From assembly GCF_030814225.1 (NCBI RefSeq), contig NZ_JAUSUR010000004.1, positions 186,001 through 250,000 of the forward strand: a DNA stretch of 64,000 nt, written 5' to 3'. The notes under the pieces were generated by a model. That model worked only from the letters and a program-made list of their open reading frames with translations. It had not been told where the DNA came from and made no database searches. Each line of letters starts with the position of its first letter. The first letter of the stretch is position 1. Below are positions 27,829 to 40,837 of this stretch, one piece after another. The position numbers and the translations under genes are program-made. Source of the DNA: Breznakia pachnodae (lineage in GTDB: Bacteria; Bacillota_I; Bacilli_A; Erysipelotrichales; Erysipelotrichaceae).

Positions 27829-28602
27829 ATGACAAATATGTTTGATTTAACTGGTAAAGTTGCTCTAGTTACTGGAGGTTCTTCAGGGCTTGGACAACAA
27901 TTCGCTAGAGCACTTGCAGCACAAGGAGCAAGTATCGCAATTGCAGCAAGAAGAAAAGAAAAACTGGATGATTTCGCTAAGGAATTAGAAAGCAAAGGTA
28001 CAAAATGTTTAGCCGTAACATGTGATGTTACAAATGAACAAAATGTTATCGACATGGTAAAAGAAGTTAAGGATACATTTGGACGTATTGATATTCTAGT
28101 AAATAATGCTGGAACTGCAGTTAATGCAAAAGCTGAAGATCAAACTCTAGATGAATGGAGCAAAGTAATTGATGCAAACTTAACTGGTGTGTATGTAGTA
28201 GCAAGAGAAGTTGGAAAAGTAATGATTGATCAAAAATATGGAAAGATCATTAACATTGGTTCTCTTCACAGTAATACTGCTATTCATCCAGCACTTGAAC
28301 AAATTACAGCTTACTGTTCTTCAAAAGGTGGAGTACAAATGCTTACAAAAGCTCTTGCAGCTGAATGGGCACAACATAATATTACAGTAAATGCAATTGG
28401 ACCTGCTTACTTTGCTTCAGAAATGACACAAGCAGCAGCCTCTAATGATGCATTCCTACAATTTGTAGGTGGACGTTGCCCTATGGGACGTATGGGTAAA
28501 GAAGGAGAATTGGATGGAGTATTATTACTATTTGCTTCTGATGCATCTTCTTATATTACAGGTCAGTTATTAAATGTAGATGGTGGATGGAATACCATTT
28601 AA
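27829..28602 (+). CDS. Short-chain dehydrogenase/reductase (gluconate 5-dehydrogenase-like)
   Basis: 257 residues from ATG 27829, preceded by AAAGGTGG. Classical SDR fold: NAD(P)-binding TGGSSGLGQQFA, NNAG motif in DILVNNAGTAV, and an active-site region GSLHSN followed by YCSSKGG with the catalytic Tyr and Lys. The C-terminus ITGQLLNVDGGW is typical of this group. Sequence style is closest to gluconate 5-dehydrogenase or 3-oxoacyl-ACP reductase subfamilies; I cannot choose the substrate. Single-gene unit with its own promoter and terminator. The catalytic serine motif is slightly unusual (SLHSN). Confidence 0.9.
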   Translation: MTNMFDLTGKVALVTGGSSGLGQQFARALAAQGASIAIAARRKEKLDDFAKELESKGTKCLAVTCDVTNEQNVIDMVKEVKDTFGRIDILVNNAGTAVNAKAEDQTLDEWSKVIDANLTGVYVVAREVGKVMIDQKYGKIINIGSLHSNTAIHPALEQITAYCSSKGGVQMLTKALAAEWAQHNITVNAIGPAYFASEMTQAAASNDAFLQFVGGRCPMGRMGKEGELDGVLLLFASDASSYITGQLLNVDGGWNTI

Positions 28603-28611
28603 TTATTTCAA

Positions 28612-28659
28612 ATAAAAATTGTAGGTTTAAGGATTATCATCCTTTCCTACAATTTTTTT
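28612..28659. terminator. Bidirectional terminator between SDR gene and lac-gal operon
   Basis: Arms 28615-28625 and 28646-28656 pair perfectly, with an inner GGAT/ATCC stem. T runs follow on both strands (TTTTTTTC on plus, TTTTTATTTG on minus), so it can end both converging transcripts. Confidence 0.8.
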
Positions 28660-28681
28660 CTTTATAAATTGAAAGTAATAC

Positions 28682-29215
28682 TTATAGTAGCTCATATGAA
28701 TATATTTGTTTTGCTGGATAAAATTCGATTAAACCAATTCGTTCAAGCAATCCATAAAAAGGTAATTGTTGCTTTAATAAATAATTAACCGCAGTTACTA
28801 ATTTCTTTTTATCTATTTCTGTTGTTAGCTGACAATCTGGTTTCCAGGTTCCTTGTTCAAAATAAATATTCATGTCTTCATCTATATAATCTTCAAATTG
28901 TTCTCGTATTACTCCCTGTAATTCAAGTAGTTGTTTAGTGACAACAATATCAATGCAGACAAATGGCTTTTCATTAGGATAAAAACTAAAAGTTTTAAAT
29001 TGTATATTTACTTTCATAATTTTTTTAACCAGAGATTGTAATATTTCTTCTGCATTAACAATATCAATAGTGTTTAATATCAATAACTTTATATGAGGGG
29101 TATTTTCTGAATGAATTAAATAATCATCTACTTCTAAATCTGCCATACTTCTCCATAAAGAATTTATTACTTCTGTAGACTTAGCATCAAAATACCCAAC
29201 TATTGCATATCCCAT
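28682..29215 (-). CDS. 2H phosphoesterase (2'-5' RNA ligase)-like protein with degenerate motifs
   Basis: 177 residues. The two-lobe pattern fits the 2H phosphoesterase superfamily: first motif region TPHIKLLIL and second region TWKPDCQLT, each after a beta strand. In active enzymes both are His-x-Thr/Ser. Here the first keeps the His but has Lys at the third position, and the second is Asp-Cys-Gln. Enzyme activity is therefore doubtful; a binding role is possible. It starts 20 bases after galM with an AGGAG site and is the last gene of the lac-gal operon, an unexpected partner. The family assignment is by motif reading only. Confidence 0.55.
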   Translation of the reverse strand: MGYAIVGYFDAKSTEVINSLWRSMADLEVDDYLIHSENTPHIKLLILNTIDIVNAEEILQSLVKKIMKVNIQFKTFSFYPNEKPFVCIDIVVTKQLLELQGVIREQFEDYIDEDMNIYFEQGTWKPDCQLTTEIDKKKLVTAVNYLLKQQLPFYGLLERIGLIEFYPAKQIYSYELL

Positions 29216-29235
29216 TGGTTCTCCTTTTTATTAAT

Positions 29236-30267
29236 TTATTTTATAGAAAACTCATAAGTTGTTATCTGCTTGTAAGGATGTTGTGTATCAAATACTCGTC
29301 CTTCATCGCCAACAATATTGATTCCATTTGGGATATCCTGCGTTTCTAAAGCAATGCTACAGAAAGGATATCCTTTTTTATTTTCATTTATGATTAACTG
29401 TGAATCAAAATAGTTTGCACTATAGACAACAACACTCTTCTGATCAGTTGTTACATTCATTAATCTTCCACTTTCTTTATCATGAAGAGTTATTGTGTTT
29501 CCTTCATTCAAAAGAAATGCTGTATCGTAACCCCTAGTAATTTCAAATTCTTCATCACCCTTCGCAAAGTTTTGAAGAATTGTTTTATAATTCAAAAAAT
29601 CAAAGGCTGAATTCTTATCGATATCAACAATCGCTCCAGGATAATTATCTTTATCAACTTTTGTTTTCTTTGATGAAGGAATCTTTAGTTCATGTCCATT
29701 GATACTATCTTTTAGATCACCACTTAAATTGAAATACATATGTGAGGTCAAATTGGCAATACCCTTATTTTGAGGTGCACAAAGTGACTTAATCGTAAAT
29801 GTATTTCCTTCAAGAATATAATCAATCTGATAAGTGTATGTACCACTGTATCCATCTTTACTGTGATCAACATCTAAAGTGAAACGAAGAATCTGTTTGT
29901 CTCCATCTTTTAATTCTTCCGCATGAAAGAACTGTTTGGAAATACCTGTTGCACCACCATGCAAATGATTTGGTGGACTATTTAATGATAATGTATGTTC
30001 CTTACCATCCAACATATACTTACCATAGGCAATGCGACCTGCAGTAGGTCCAACCATTGCATTCAGGTAAGGTCCTGGCTGAGTGAAATATGATTCTATA
30101 TCATCATATGCAACAACTACATTTTCTTTTACACCGTTTTTATTCTTTGCCTGTATCATAGTAACACTAGCACCATAATTTAGTGCTCTTATTTCCAGTT
30201 CATCATTTCTCATTGTATATTCATAAACAGGATTTCCCTGATAATTATATAATTCTTCAGATTTCAT
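29236..30267 (-). CDS. galM: Aldose 1-epimerase (galactose mutarotase)
   Basis: About 343 residues from ATG 30267, placed one base after the galT stop; the ribosome binding site GAAGGTGA lies inside the end of galT. It interconverts alpha- and beta-anomers of galactose so that beta-galactose released by lacZ can be phosphorylated by galK. Family motifs: PTAGRIAYGKY, PPNHLHGG (active-site His), and TSHMYFNLSG. Completes the Leloir set in this operon. Confidence 0.93.
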   Translation of the reverse strand: MKSEELYNYQGNPVYEYTMRNDELEIRALNYGASVTMIQAKNKNGVKENVVVAYDDIESYFTQPGPYLNAMVGPTAGRIAYGKYMLDGKEHTLSLNSPPNHLHGGATGISKQFFHAEELKDGDKQILRFTLDVDHSKDGYSGTYTYQIDYILEGNTFTIKSLCAPQNKGIANLTSHMYFNLSGDLKDSINGHELKIPSSKKTKVDKDNYPGAIVDIDKNSAFDFLNYKTILQNFAKGDEEFEITRGYDTAFLLNEGNTITLHDKESGRLMNVTTDQKSVVVYSANYFDSQLIINENKKGYPFCSIALETQDIPNGINIVGDEGRVFDTQHPYKQITTYEFSIK

Positions 30268-30268
30268 T

Positions 30269-31759
30269 TTAATCACCTTCAATTCTATCTAAGAACTTTT
30301 GAAATTGTTTCTGTCCTTCTTGTGTTTGTTTATAAACTCCTGCATCTTCTAATACATGAAGAAAGACCATACCTATTTCTTTTTGTAATACATCATCTAT
30401 TATATCTTCTGTTATATTTGGATAATTCAATCTCAAATCGTTATACCACTTCTGATACTTGTTCATGTCTTCATGAGTTAAATCAGTTTCATTATGAATC
30501 CATAGCTTCTTTAGTTCTTCCATCTCCCTCAATAATCTTGGAGGAAGAATTGCTAACCCCATAACTTCAATAAGACCAATGTTTTCCTTCTTAATCATAT
30601 GCCATTCTTTATGTGGATGAAAAATACCATCTGGGTATTCTTCACTGGTACGATTATTTCGTAACACCAAGTCCATCTCATACACATGTTCTTTTTTACG
30701 TACAATAGGTGTAATCGTATTATGAGGTTCCTTTGTATACGCAAGGATACCTGCCTCTTTATCACTGTAATTACGCCATAATGCAAGGATATGACTAGCA
30801 CAGTTGATTAACTTTTCACGATTACTACTATTTAAACGAATTACACTTAAAGGCCAGAATACACGACTGTATTCCACCTCTGGAAACTTCGCTGATATTA
30901 CTGGTTTTGATGTTTTTGCCTCTGCCATCGCAAAGGTGTAATTTCCACCTTGAAAATGATCATGACTCAAGATACTTCCACCAACAATTGGTAAATCGGC
31001 ATTTGAACCTACAAAGTAATGAGGAAAGATATCCACAAAATCAAACAATGCAATAAATAAATTTTTATCAACTTGCATTGGTTTGTGTTCTCCATTTAAT
31101 ATAATACAGTGTTCATTGTAGTATACATAAGGAGAATACTGCAGATAATAAGTTTCACCTCTTAAACTAAGTGGTATCAGACGATGTTGGCTACGTGCTG
31201 GATGATTCATATTTCCAGCATACCCTTCATTCTCTCTACACAATACACACTTAGGATATCCTGAGCTTTTTGCCTGTTTCGCAGCTGCTATATCCTTTGG
31301 ATCTTTTTCTGGTTTTGCTAGATTAATCGTAATATCCAACACTCCATACTCGGTTTCCACTTTCCACTTCTTATCTAAATGCAAGCGATCTCTTTGAATA
31401 TAATTACTATCCATCGCCAGATGATAATAATAATCAGTTGCAGTTCTAGGATTCTCTTTGTATAATTCTCCAAATTTATGAATTACCATCGAAGGTTTAG
31501 GAACTAATAAATCTACCAATAGTGATTCCCATCGTTCTTTATGTTTATTTCCTTCTTCTAATAATCCGCGTTTGATCATCGAAGAATATAACTCATCTAA
31601 AATCTGAGAAAGGTCATAACTTTCCTTAAGATTTGATGGTTCATATTCCTGATAATCTAAAATCTCTAACATTCTATTTCTTGTATATATTTCATCTTCC
31701 TTGTGAATCAAATGATGTTGTAAACCATAATCAATAAATGCATCAATATACTTATTCAT
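30269..31759 (-). CDS. galT: UDP-glucose-hexose-1-phosphate uridylyltransferase (Firmicutes type)
   Basis: 496 residues, the long GalT form found in Bacillota. It exchanges UMP between UDP-glucose and galactose-1-phosphate. Recognised by SGYPKCVLCRENEGYAGNMN with its cysteine pair, the active-site-type H-D-H in GGSILSHDHFQGGNYTF, and PHNTITPIVRK. It lies 2 bases after galE and 1 base before galM, tightly coupled. An enzyme of the galactose-to-glucose-1-phosphate route, in the cytoplasm. Confidence 0.96.
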   Translation of the reverse strand: MNKYIDAFIDYGLQHHLIHKEDEIYTRNRMLEILDYQEYEPSNLKESYDLSQILDELYSSMIKRGLLEEGNKHKERWESLLVDLLVPKPSMVIHKFGELYKENPRTATDYYYHLAMDSNYIQRDRLHLDKKWKVETEYGVLDITINLAKPEKDPKDIAAAKQAKSSGYPKCVLCRENEGYAGNMNHPARSQHRLIPLSLRGETYYLQYSPYVYYNEHCIILNGEHKPMQVDKNLFIALFDFVDIFPHYFVGSNADLPIVGGSILSHDHFQGGNYTFAMAEAKTSKPVISAKFPEVEYSRVFWPLSVIRLNSSNREKLINCASHILALWRNYSDKEAGILAYTKEPHNTITPIVRKKEHVYEMDLVLRNNRTSEEYPDGIFHPHKEWHMIKKENIGLIEVMGLAILPPRLLREMEELKKLWIHNETDLTHEDMNKYQKWYNDLRLNYPNITEDIIDDVLQKEIGMVFLHVLEDAGVYKQTQEGQKQFQKFLDRIEGD

Positions 31760-31761
31760 TT

Positions 31762-32733
31762 TTATTTCTTATTATGAAAGTTCCATGCTGTTTCAATAAT
31801 CTTTTCAATATCCGTATATTCCGGATCCCATCCAAGAACATTCTTAGCTTTTTCATTAGAAGCGATTAATCTTGCTGGATCTCCACTTCTTCTAGGAACG
31901 ATTTCCTTCTTGATTTCTTTACCAACTACTTTTTGCGCAGCATTGATAATTTCAAGTACAGAAAATCCCACTCCATTTCCTAAATTGAAAATATTACTTG
32001 TCTGTTCTTTTTGTAAGTATTCCAAAGCTTTGATATGTGCATCTGCCAAATCCATTACATGAATATAATCACGAATACAAGTACCATCTTTGGTATCGTA
32101 GTCATCACCAAATACCGAAATAAATTCTCTCTTGCCTGCTGGAACTTGTAGCACTAATGGAATTAAATGCGTTTCTGGATTGTGCAGTTCTCCAATCTTG
32201 CCATTTGGATGTGCACCACAGGCATTAAAATAACGAAGTGCTACATACTTGATTCCATATGCATAATCACACCACTTCATCATCTTTTCCATAGCCAGTT
32301 TGGTTTCTCCATAGGCATTCGTAGGATTCGTTAATGTATCTTCTTTAATTGGCATTTCCTTCACATCACCATAGGTTGCTGCAGTTGATGAAAATACAAT
32401 ATTTTTAATATTGTGTTCTTTCATCACTTCTAAAAGAATCTGAGTTCCATATACATTGTTATCAAAGTATTCCAAAGGTTCTTTCATACTGACCCCAACT
32501 AATGAGTTAGCTGCGAAATGAATCACTCCATCAATATGTTCCTTTTCAAAGACATTACTTAAAAATTCTTTGTCTCGAATATCTCCTTTGTAGAAGACTG
32601 CTTCGGGATGAAGTAATGATTCAAATCCGGTCTGCAGATTATCTACAATTACTACCTGATGTTGTTTCTCAATCAAAGAATATACGGTATGACTACCAAT
32701 ATACCCAGCTCCACCTAATACTAAAACTTTCAT
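31762..32733 (-). CDS. galE: UDP-glucose 4-epimerase
   Basis: 323 residues. Extended SDR fold with the NAD-binding GGAGYIGSHTV at the N-terminus, catalytic S-x-Y-xxx-K seen as FSSTAATYG and NAYGETKLAMEKM, and the substrate region YFNACGAHPNGKIGE. It regenerates UDP-glucose from UDP-galactose. Between galK (19-base gap) and galT. Confidence 0.97.
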   Translation of the reverse strand: MKVLVLGGAGYIGSHTVYSLIEKQHQVVIVDNLQTGFESLLHPEAVFYKGDIRDKEFLSNVFEKEHIDGVIHFAANSLVGVSMKEPLEYFDNNVYGTQILLEVMKEHNIKNIVFSSTAATYGDVKEMPIKEDTLTNPTNAYGETKLAMEKMMKWCDYAYGIKYVALRYFNACGAHPNGKIGELHNPETHLIPLVLQVPAGKREFISVFGDDYDTKDGTCIRDYIHVMDLADAHIKALEYLQKEQTSNIFNLGNGVGFSVLEIINAAQKVVGKEIKKEIVPRRSGDPARLIASNEKAKNVLGWDPEYTDIEKIIETAWNFHNKK

Positions 32734-32752
32734 AATATTTCTCCCTTCTTAT

Positions 32753-34033
32753 TTATATAAACTGATATCCACCATAAGGACGCACTTTTAATACATGACA
32801 ACTATTCTCACCAAATACCTTTTCCATTGCTTCCTTATATTCATTTAATAATTCATTTGGTACATATGCTTGAATTGTTCCTGCAAACCCTCCACCATGT
32901 ACTCTGCATACACCATTATCTGTGAGTATTTTCTCACTGATTGCCAATGCAATCGCAAGATTTTGTTCTTCTACATCTTTTGGCGTATAAACATTCTGTA
33001 AGTATTTAAAAGAACTGTTTCCAGAATCTTTTACCAACTCTTTGAATCGATCAAAGTCCTTACTATTTAACGCATTTACCTGATCGACTACGCGTTCATT
33101 CTCATTAAAGAAATGGTAAGCGCGTAATACACTACGATCACCACAAAGTTCTCTTAGACTTGTAATATCACTATAGAACTCATTGATATCTACTTCTCTT
33201 AAGTAATCTTTACCAAAGTAGTTAGCAACTTTCTTCATTTCTGTAGGAATTGATGCATAGTCATCAGTTAAGTCAGCATGCGAACCCTTCGTATCAACAA
33301 TACAAAGTGAATGCTTTGATGAATCAAAGTCATAATTAATTTTTTCTACTACTGGTTTTTCGGGATCTTTAAAATCAATTGTAATAAATCCACCAACACT
33401 ACTTGCCATCTGATCCATTAATCCACATGGTTTCATGAAATAGTTATTTTCACTGTATTGGCCAATTTTCGCAATCTCCACTGCATCAATTGCATTGTCA
33501 TTGTATTCACCAGAAATAATCGTTCCTATGAGTACTTCAAACGCTGCGGAAGAAGACAATCCTGCTCCTTCCAGCACCTCACTAGACATATAGGCACTGA
33601 ATCCACCTACTTCAAATCCTAGTTCTTTGATTCTTGCACAAACACCACGAATTAGGGCTTCTGAAGTTCCTGCTTCTTTTTCATTTATCTCCAAATTACT
33701 AATATCCACTTTTTTGATATTGAATCCTTCAGAAATAATATGAACAATATTATCTTCTCTTTTCGATACTATTGCGACTGTATCCATATTAACTGCAGCA
33801 GCAAGTACTCGTCCATGTTGATGATCCGTATGATTTCCACCTACTTCTGTTCTTCCTGGTGCACTGTAAATTGAAACATCATCAATTACAAACTCTTCAT
33901 GATACTGATTCAACAAGCTTACATAACGTTCTTTTTGTCTTTCACTGACTGCTTTATCTACATATAATTCTTCAAATTTCTTATCAAAAAATCCATCTTC
34001 AATTCTTTCAATTACTGTGTATAAGTTTTCCAC
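32753..34033 (-). CDS. galK: Galactokinase
   Basis: 426 residues. I choose a GTG start at 34033: AAAGGAGG precedes it by 8 bases and it lies one base after the lacZ stop, whereas the ATG at 34090 lies inside lacZ without a site. GHMP kinase with the galactokinase signature PGRTEVGGNHTDHQ, the ATP loop LEGAGLSSSAAFE, and the C-terminal CRVHGGGFAGTIQAYV. It phosphorylates alpha-galactose. It feeds galT and galE directly downstream. Confidence 0.96.
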   Translation of the reverse strand: MENLYTVIERIEDGFFDKKFEELYVDKAVSERQKERYVSLLNQYHEEFVIDDVSIYSAPGRTEVGGNHTDHQHGRVLAAAVNMDTVAIVSKREDNIVHIISEGFNIKKVDISNLEINEKEAGTSEALIRGVCARIKELGFEVGGFSAYMSSEVLEGAGLSSSAAFEVLIGTIISGEYNDNAIDAVEIAKIGQYSENNYFMKPCGLMDQMASSVGGFITIDFKDPEKPVVEKINYDFDSSKHSLCIVDTKGSHADLTDDYASIPTEMKKVANYFGKDYLREVDINEFYSDITSLRELCGDRSVLRAYHFFNENERVVDQVNALNSKDFDRFKELVKDSGNSSFKYLQNVYTPKDVEEQNLAIALAISEKILTDNGVCRVHGGGFAGTIQAYVPNELLNEYKEAMEKVFGENSCHVLKVRPYGGYQFI

Positions 34034-34034
34034 T

Positions 34035-37696
<3,662 letters not shown>

Positions 37697-37716
37697 AATT
37701 TCTCCTTATTCAAAGA

Positions 37717-37737
37717 AAGCCATACAATGTATGGCTT
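37717..37737 (-). promoter_or_regulatory. Intra-operon stem-loop after the permease genes
   Basis: A perfect 9-base stem (AAGCCATAC at 37717-37725, GTATGGCTT at 37729-37737) with a 3-base loop. It overlaps the stop codon of the second permease (37736-37738). Minus strand continues TTCTTTGAATAAGG, a weak T stretch, so it may act as a partial terminator or mRNA protector between transport and catabolic genes. Confidence 0.6.
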
Positions 37738-38572
37738 ATTTTACGGAACCTAACATACCAGCCACAAAATATTTCTGCATTACCAAGAAAATAATTGCTG
37801 TTGGTATTGTAGCTATTACAATCCCACACATGATCATTCCATAATCCGGTGTATACGAAGCACCCATTGCTGATAAAACAAGTGGTAGTGTTCGTTTGTC
37901 TGGTGTCTGTATTGTAATTAATGGCCAAATATAGTTATTCCAGCTATTCATAAATGTAATAATTGCTGCAGCCGCATACGTATTTTTTAACGTTGGCATA
38001 TAGATTTTAAAGAATAAACCCATTTCGCTAACGCCATCAATACGAGCTGCTTCTAACATTTCTTTTGAAAATGATTTTGTATTCTGTCTGAAGAAAAAGA
38101 TTAGAAATGCGGTTGATACTGATGGAATAATTAATGATATAAATGAATCAATTCCAATTGCATCAAGCCCCATCGAAGATATCTGTGAAAAGATTCTAAA
38201 CAATGGAATCATTAATGCTGCAAATGGTACCATCATACTCAACAACAATATATTAAATATTCTTTCTCTTCGTTTTGTTTTATATACTTCAAATGCATAT
38301 CCTGCTGCAGATGATACAAGTAGCGCTAATACGGTTGTAACAATTGCTGCAACTGCTGAGTTCTTTAGTGCTCCTAAGAAATCTAAATCAGAAGCAAAGA
38401 GTGAACTCATATTTGCAAAGAACTGATCACCTATCTGCATCTTACCAGCAGTAATATCCATTGTATTATTTGTCATACCCAACAACATCCAGATAAATGG
38501 GAATAGAGATATAAACGAAATAATAGTTAACATAACATATTTTAATACTCTTAGTACTTTCTTTTTAGTCAT
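37736..38572 (-). CDS. Sugar ABC transporter permease (MalG/LacG type)
   Basis: 278 residues, six membrane helices. It carries the inner-membrane EAA loop EMLEAARIDGVSEMGLFFKIYMP that docks to the ATPase, in the carbohydrate-uptake CUT1 style. It overlaps the first permease gene by 8 bases. With that partner, the binding lipoprotein and the MsmK-like ATPase it forms an importer, probably for lactose or galacto-oligosaccharides, given the operon. Confidence 0.93.
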   Translation of the reverse strand: MTKKKVLRVLKYVMLTIISFISLFPFIWMLLGMTNNTMDITAGKMQIGDQFFANMSSLFASDLDFLGALKNSAVAAIVTTVLALLVSSAAGYAFEVYKTKRRERIFNILLLSMMVPFAALMIPLFRIFSQISSMGLDAIGIDSFISLIIPSVSTAFLIFFFRQNTKSFSKEMLEAARIDGVSEMGLFFKIYMPTLKNTYAAAAIITFMNSWNNYIWPLITIQTPDKRTLPLVLSAMGASYTPDYGMIMCGIVIATIPTAIIFLVMQKYFVAGMLGSVK

Positions 38573-39464
38573 CGCTCTTACCCACTTTCATTTGAATCAC
38601 TGATAATACTACAATTGCTACTACGATTACAAACGCTACTGCTGCTGCATATCCAAAGTTTGGTGAAAATTTAAAACTTAAATTATAGATATACTGTGAC
38701 AATGTTGTCGTTGCATTTGCTGGCCCACCATTGGTTATATTTACTACTTCATCAAACAATTGAAGCGTACCAATAGTTGACGTAATTGTTGTAAACAATA
38801 TAATTGGTTTCAACATGGGTACAGTAATTTTGGTGAACTTGGTAAATGTAGAAGCCCCATCAATTTCTGCTGCTTCATAAATCGAAGGATCAATATTCTG
38901 CATTCCTGATAAATAGAAAATCATATTATATCCAGTCCAACGCCATGTAATTGCGATAATAATTAATACTTTCGCAAAGAACGCATCCGTAATCCAGTTG
39001 ATTGGATCTGCAATCAGATTTAAATTCAGTAAGAGCTGATTAATCAAACCATCTCCACTAAATAAACTTTTCATAATAATTGAATATGCTACTAGTGATG
39101 TAATACACGGCAAGAAGATAGCTGTTCTAAAGAATGCTTTTCCCTTTAATTTTCGATCATTCAATACTGATGCAATCAATAGTGATAAAACAATCATAAT
39201 TGGTACCTGTATCACAAGATACAACAATGTATTACCTGCAGCCTTTAAGAAGGTTGCATCATTCAATAATTTAAAGTAATTATCAAATCCAACAAACTGC
39301 AGATTATTTGCTAATCCACTCTGCAAAGAAGTAATAAAAGCTTGAATCATTGGGATAAATACAAGAATACTAATTAGAATCATACTTGGTGATACTAATA
39401 ACCATCCAAATCGATTTTCCCCAGTACTTAGTCCGTTTTTTACACGTTTATTTCTAAGTTTCAA
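38565..39464 (-). CDS. Sugar ABC transporter permease (MalF/LacF type)
   Basis: 299 residues with about six membrane helices after a basic N-terminus (MKLRNKRVKNGLSTGENRFG). EAA loop: SIYEAAEIDGASTFTKFTKITVPML. Typical CUT1 first permease. Separated from the binding-protein gene by 65 bases that hold a perfect stem-loop. Confidence 0.93.
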   Translation of the reverse strand: MKLRNKRVKNGLSTGENRFGWLLVSPSMILISILVFIPMIQAFITSLQSGLANNLQFVGFDNYFKLLNDATFLKAAGNTLLYLVIQVPIMIVLSLLIASVLNDRKLKGKAFFRTAIFLPCITSLVAYSIIMKSLFSGDGLINQLLLNLNLIADPINWITDAFFAKVLIIIAITWRWTGYNMIFYLSGMQNIDPSIYEAAEIDGASTFTKFTKITVPMLKPIILFTTITSTIGTLQLFDEVVNITNGGPANATTTLSQYIYNLSFKFSPNFGYAAAVAFVIVVAIVVLSVIQMKVGKSDD

Positions 39465-39487
39465 TTAAACTCCTCCTTTATAAGTAA

Positions 39488-39514
39488 TCAGGACTGCCAT
39501 CACAGCAGTCCTGA
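39488..39514 (-). promoter_or_regulatory. Perfect intra-operon stem-loop behind the binding-protein gene
   Basis: Ten-base perfect arms (39488-39497 and 39505-39514) with a 7-base loop, no T run after it on the minus strand. Structures here in sugar transport operons commonly protect the upstream mRNA from 3' degradation so that more binding protein than permease is made. That role is inference. Confidence 0.65.
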
Positions 39515-39529
39515 CATTTGCTTTTATAC

Positions 39530-40816
39530 TTAGTTTACAACTGCAGATTCTGCTTGGGTTTGAGCATCTTTCAATGTTGAATCAATATCTGCTCCACCTA
39601 AGATTGATTGCACTGCTTCTGCAACAACTGCTTCGATTGCATATGTGTGTAATCCATAGTTAACACCCTTAACTTCTCCAGACCACTCTGATAACATTTT
39701 TAATGTTGGTTGTCCATTATAGAATTCATTTTCTGCTTCATAACTTTCTGTATTCTTAGCTTCTTTTAATGTACTAACTACTCCAATATCCGTTGCTAAT
39801 GTATCCATTAATTCAGGACTTGATGCAAATGTATCTTTCATAAATGCTTTTGCAGTATCTACATTATCATTGTTGATAATATACCATCCAGAACCACCAA
39901 TACTTGAGTAATTTACTGAATCAGCATTTGCTTCCATTCTTGGTATTTGTGTAACTGCCCATTTTCCAGATAAGTCATCTGCTGCTGTAATTGAACTTGA
40001 AATCCAACATCCAGTAGGAACTGTAGCTACATCTCCTTGTTGGAATGCTGAAACAAATGAATCCCAATCAGATACTTGTTTTACGATTCCAGCATCAATC
40101 ATGTCTTTGTATATTTTTATACCATCTTTTAAAGCCTGGTTATTTTCAATATTAACTGTTTCTCCATCTTCTTCCATGTACCATGCACCTGCTGATTGCA
40201 TCATAATACGAAGTTGTCCAACATCACTTGGATCTAATGTAAGCATATCTTTACCAGTCTTTTCTTTTACTGCTTTACCGATTTCAATATATTTTTCCCA
40301 AGTTAAGTTTTCCATATCTTCCATCGTATATCCAGCTTCTTCAATGTAATCTGTACGGTAGAATAATCCTGCTACACCTGAATCAAATGGTACACCATAG
40401 ATTTTGTCATCAACTTTGTTGATAGCAAATTTATATTCATCAAATGCTTCTTCGTCTACAATATCTCCTACTTCAGCAAAACTATCTTCATATGCTGTTA
40501 AGAAGTTTTGAATACGGTAATCTTCAATCAATACAATGTCAGGTAAACCATCAATTTTTCCTGATGATAGACTTGTATGTAATTTTTGTACGATGTCATC
40601 CTGACTCATCGTAACGATTTCGATTTCAACATCTGGATCAATGTCTTTGTACATTGATGCTGCTTCTTTCATTGCAGCGATATTAAATGTTTCATCCCAT
40701 GCCCAAACTGTAATCTTGTTACTCTTTTCAGCTGTTTCGTCTTTATCGCCTCCACCACAAGCTACTAATCCTAGTGCCATGAATGTTACAAGAAAGACTT
40801 TCAATAATCTTTTCAT
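39530..40816 (-). CDS. Extracellular sugar-binding lipoprotein of ABC transporter
   Basis: About 428 residues. Lipoprotein signal MKRLLKVFLVTFMALGLVAC with lipobox LVAC then GGGDKDE; I prefer the second ATG (40816), which is 9 bases from GGGAGG, over the first (40822). Family 1 solute-binding fold: VWAWDETFNIAAMKEAASMY, DIVLIEDYRIQNFL, and GGSGWYIINND. It captures the sugar outside the membrane and delivers it to the two permeases that follow. The binding preference is inferred from the lac-gal neighbours. Confidence 0.93.
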   Translation of the reverse strand: MKRLLKVFLVTFMALGLVACGGGDKDETAEKSNKITVWAWDETFNIAAMKEAASMYKDIDPDVEIEIVTMSQDDIVQKLHTSLSSGKIDGLPDIVLIEDYRIQNFLTAYEDSFAEVGDIVDEEAFDEYKFAINKVDDKIYGVPFDSGVAGLFYRTDYIEEAGYTMEDMENLTWEKYIEIGKAVKEKTGKDMLTLDPSDVGQLRIMMQSAGAWYMEEDGETVNIENNQALKDGIKIYKDMIDAGIVKQVSDWDSFVSAFQQGDVATVPTGCWISSSITAADDLSGKWAVTQIPRMEANADSVNYSSIGGSGWYIINNDNVDTAKAFMKDTFASSPELMDTLATDIGVVSTLKEAKNTESYEAENEFYNGQPTLKMLSEWSGEVKGVNYGLHTYAIEAVVAEAVQSILGGADIDSTLKDAQTQAESAVVN

Positions 40817-40837
40817 TCTCATTATCCTCCCGTTTCG

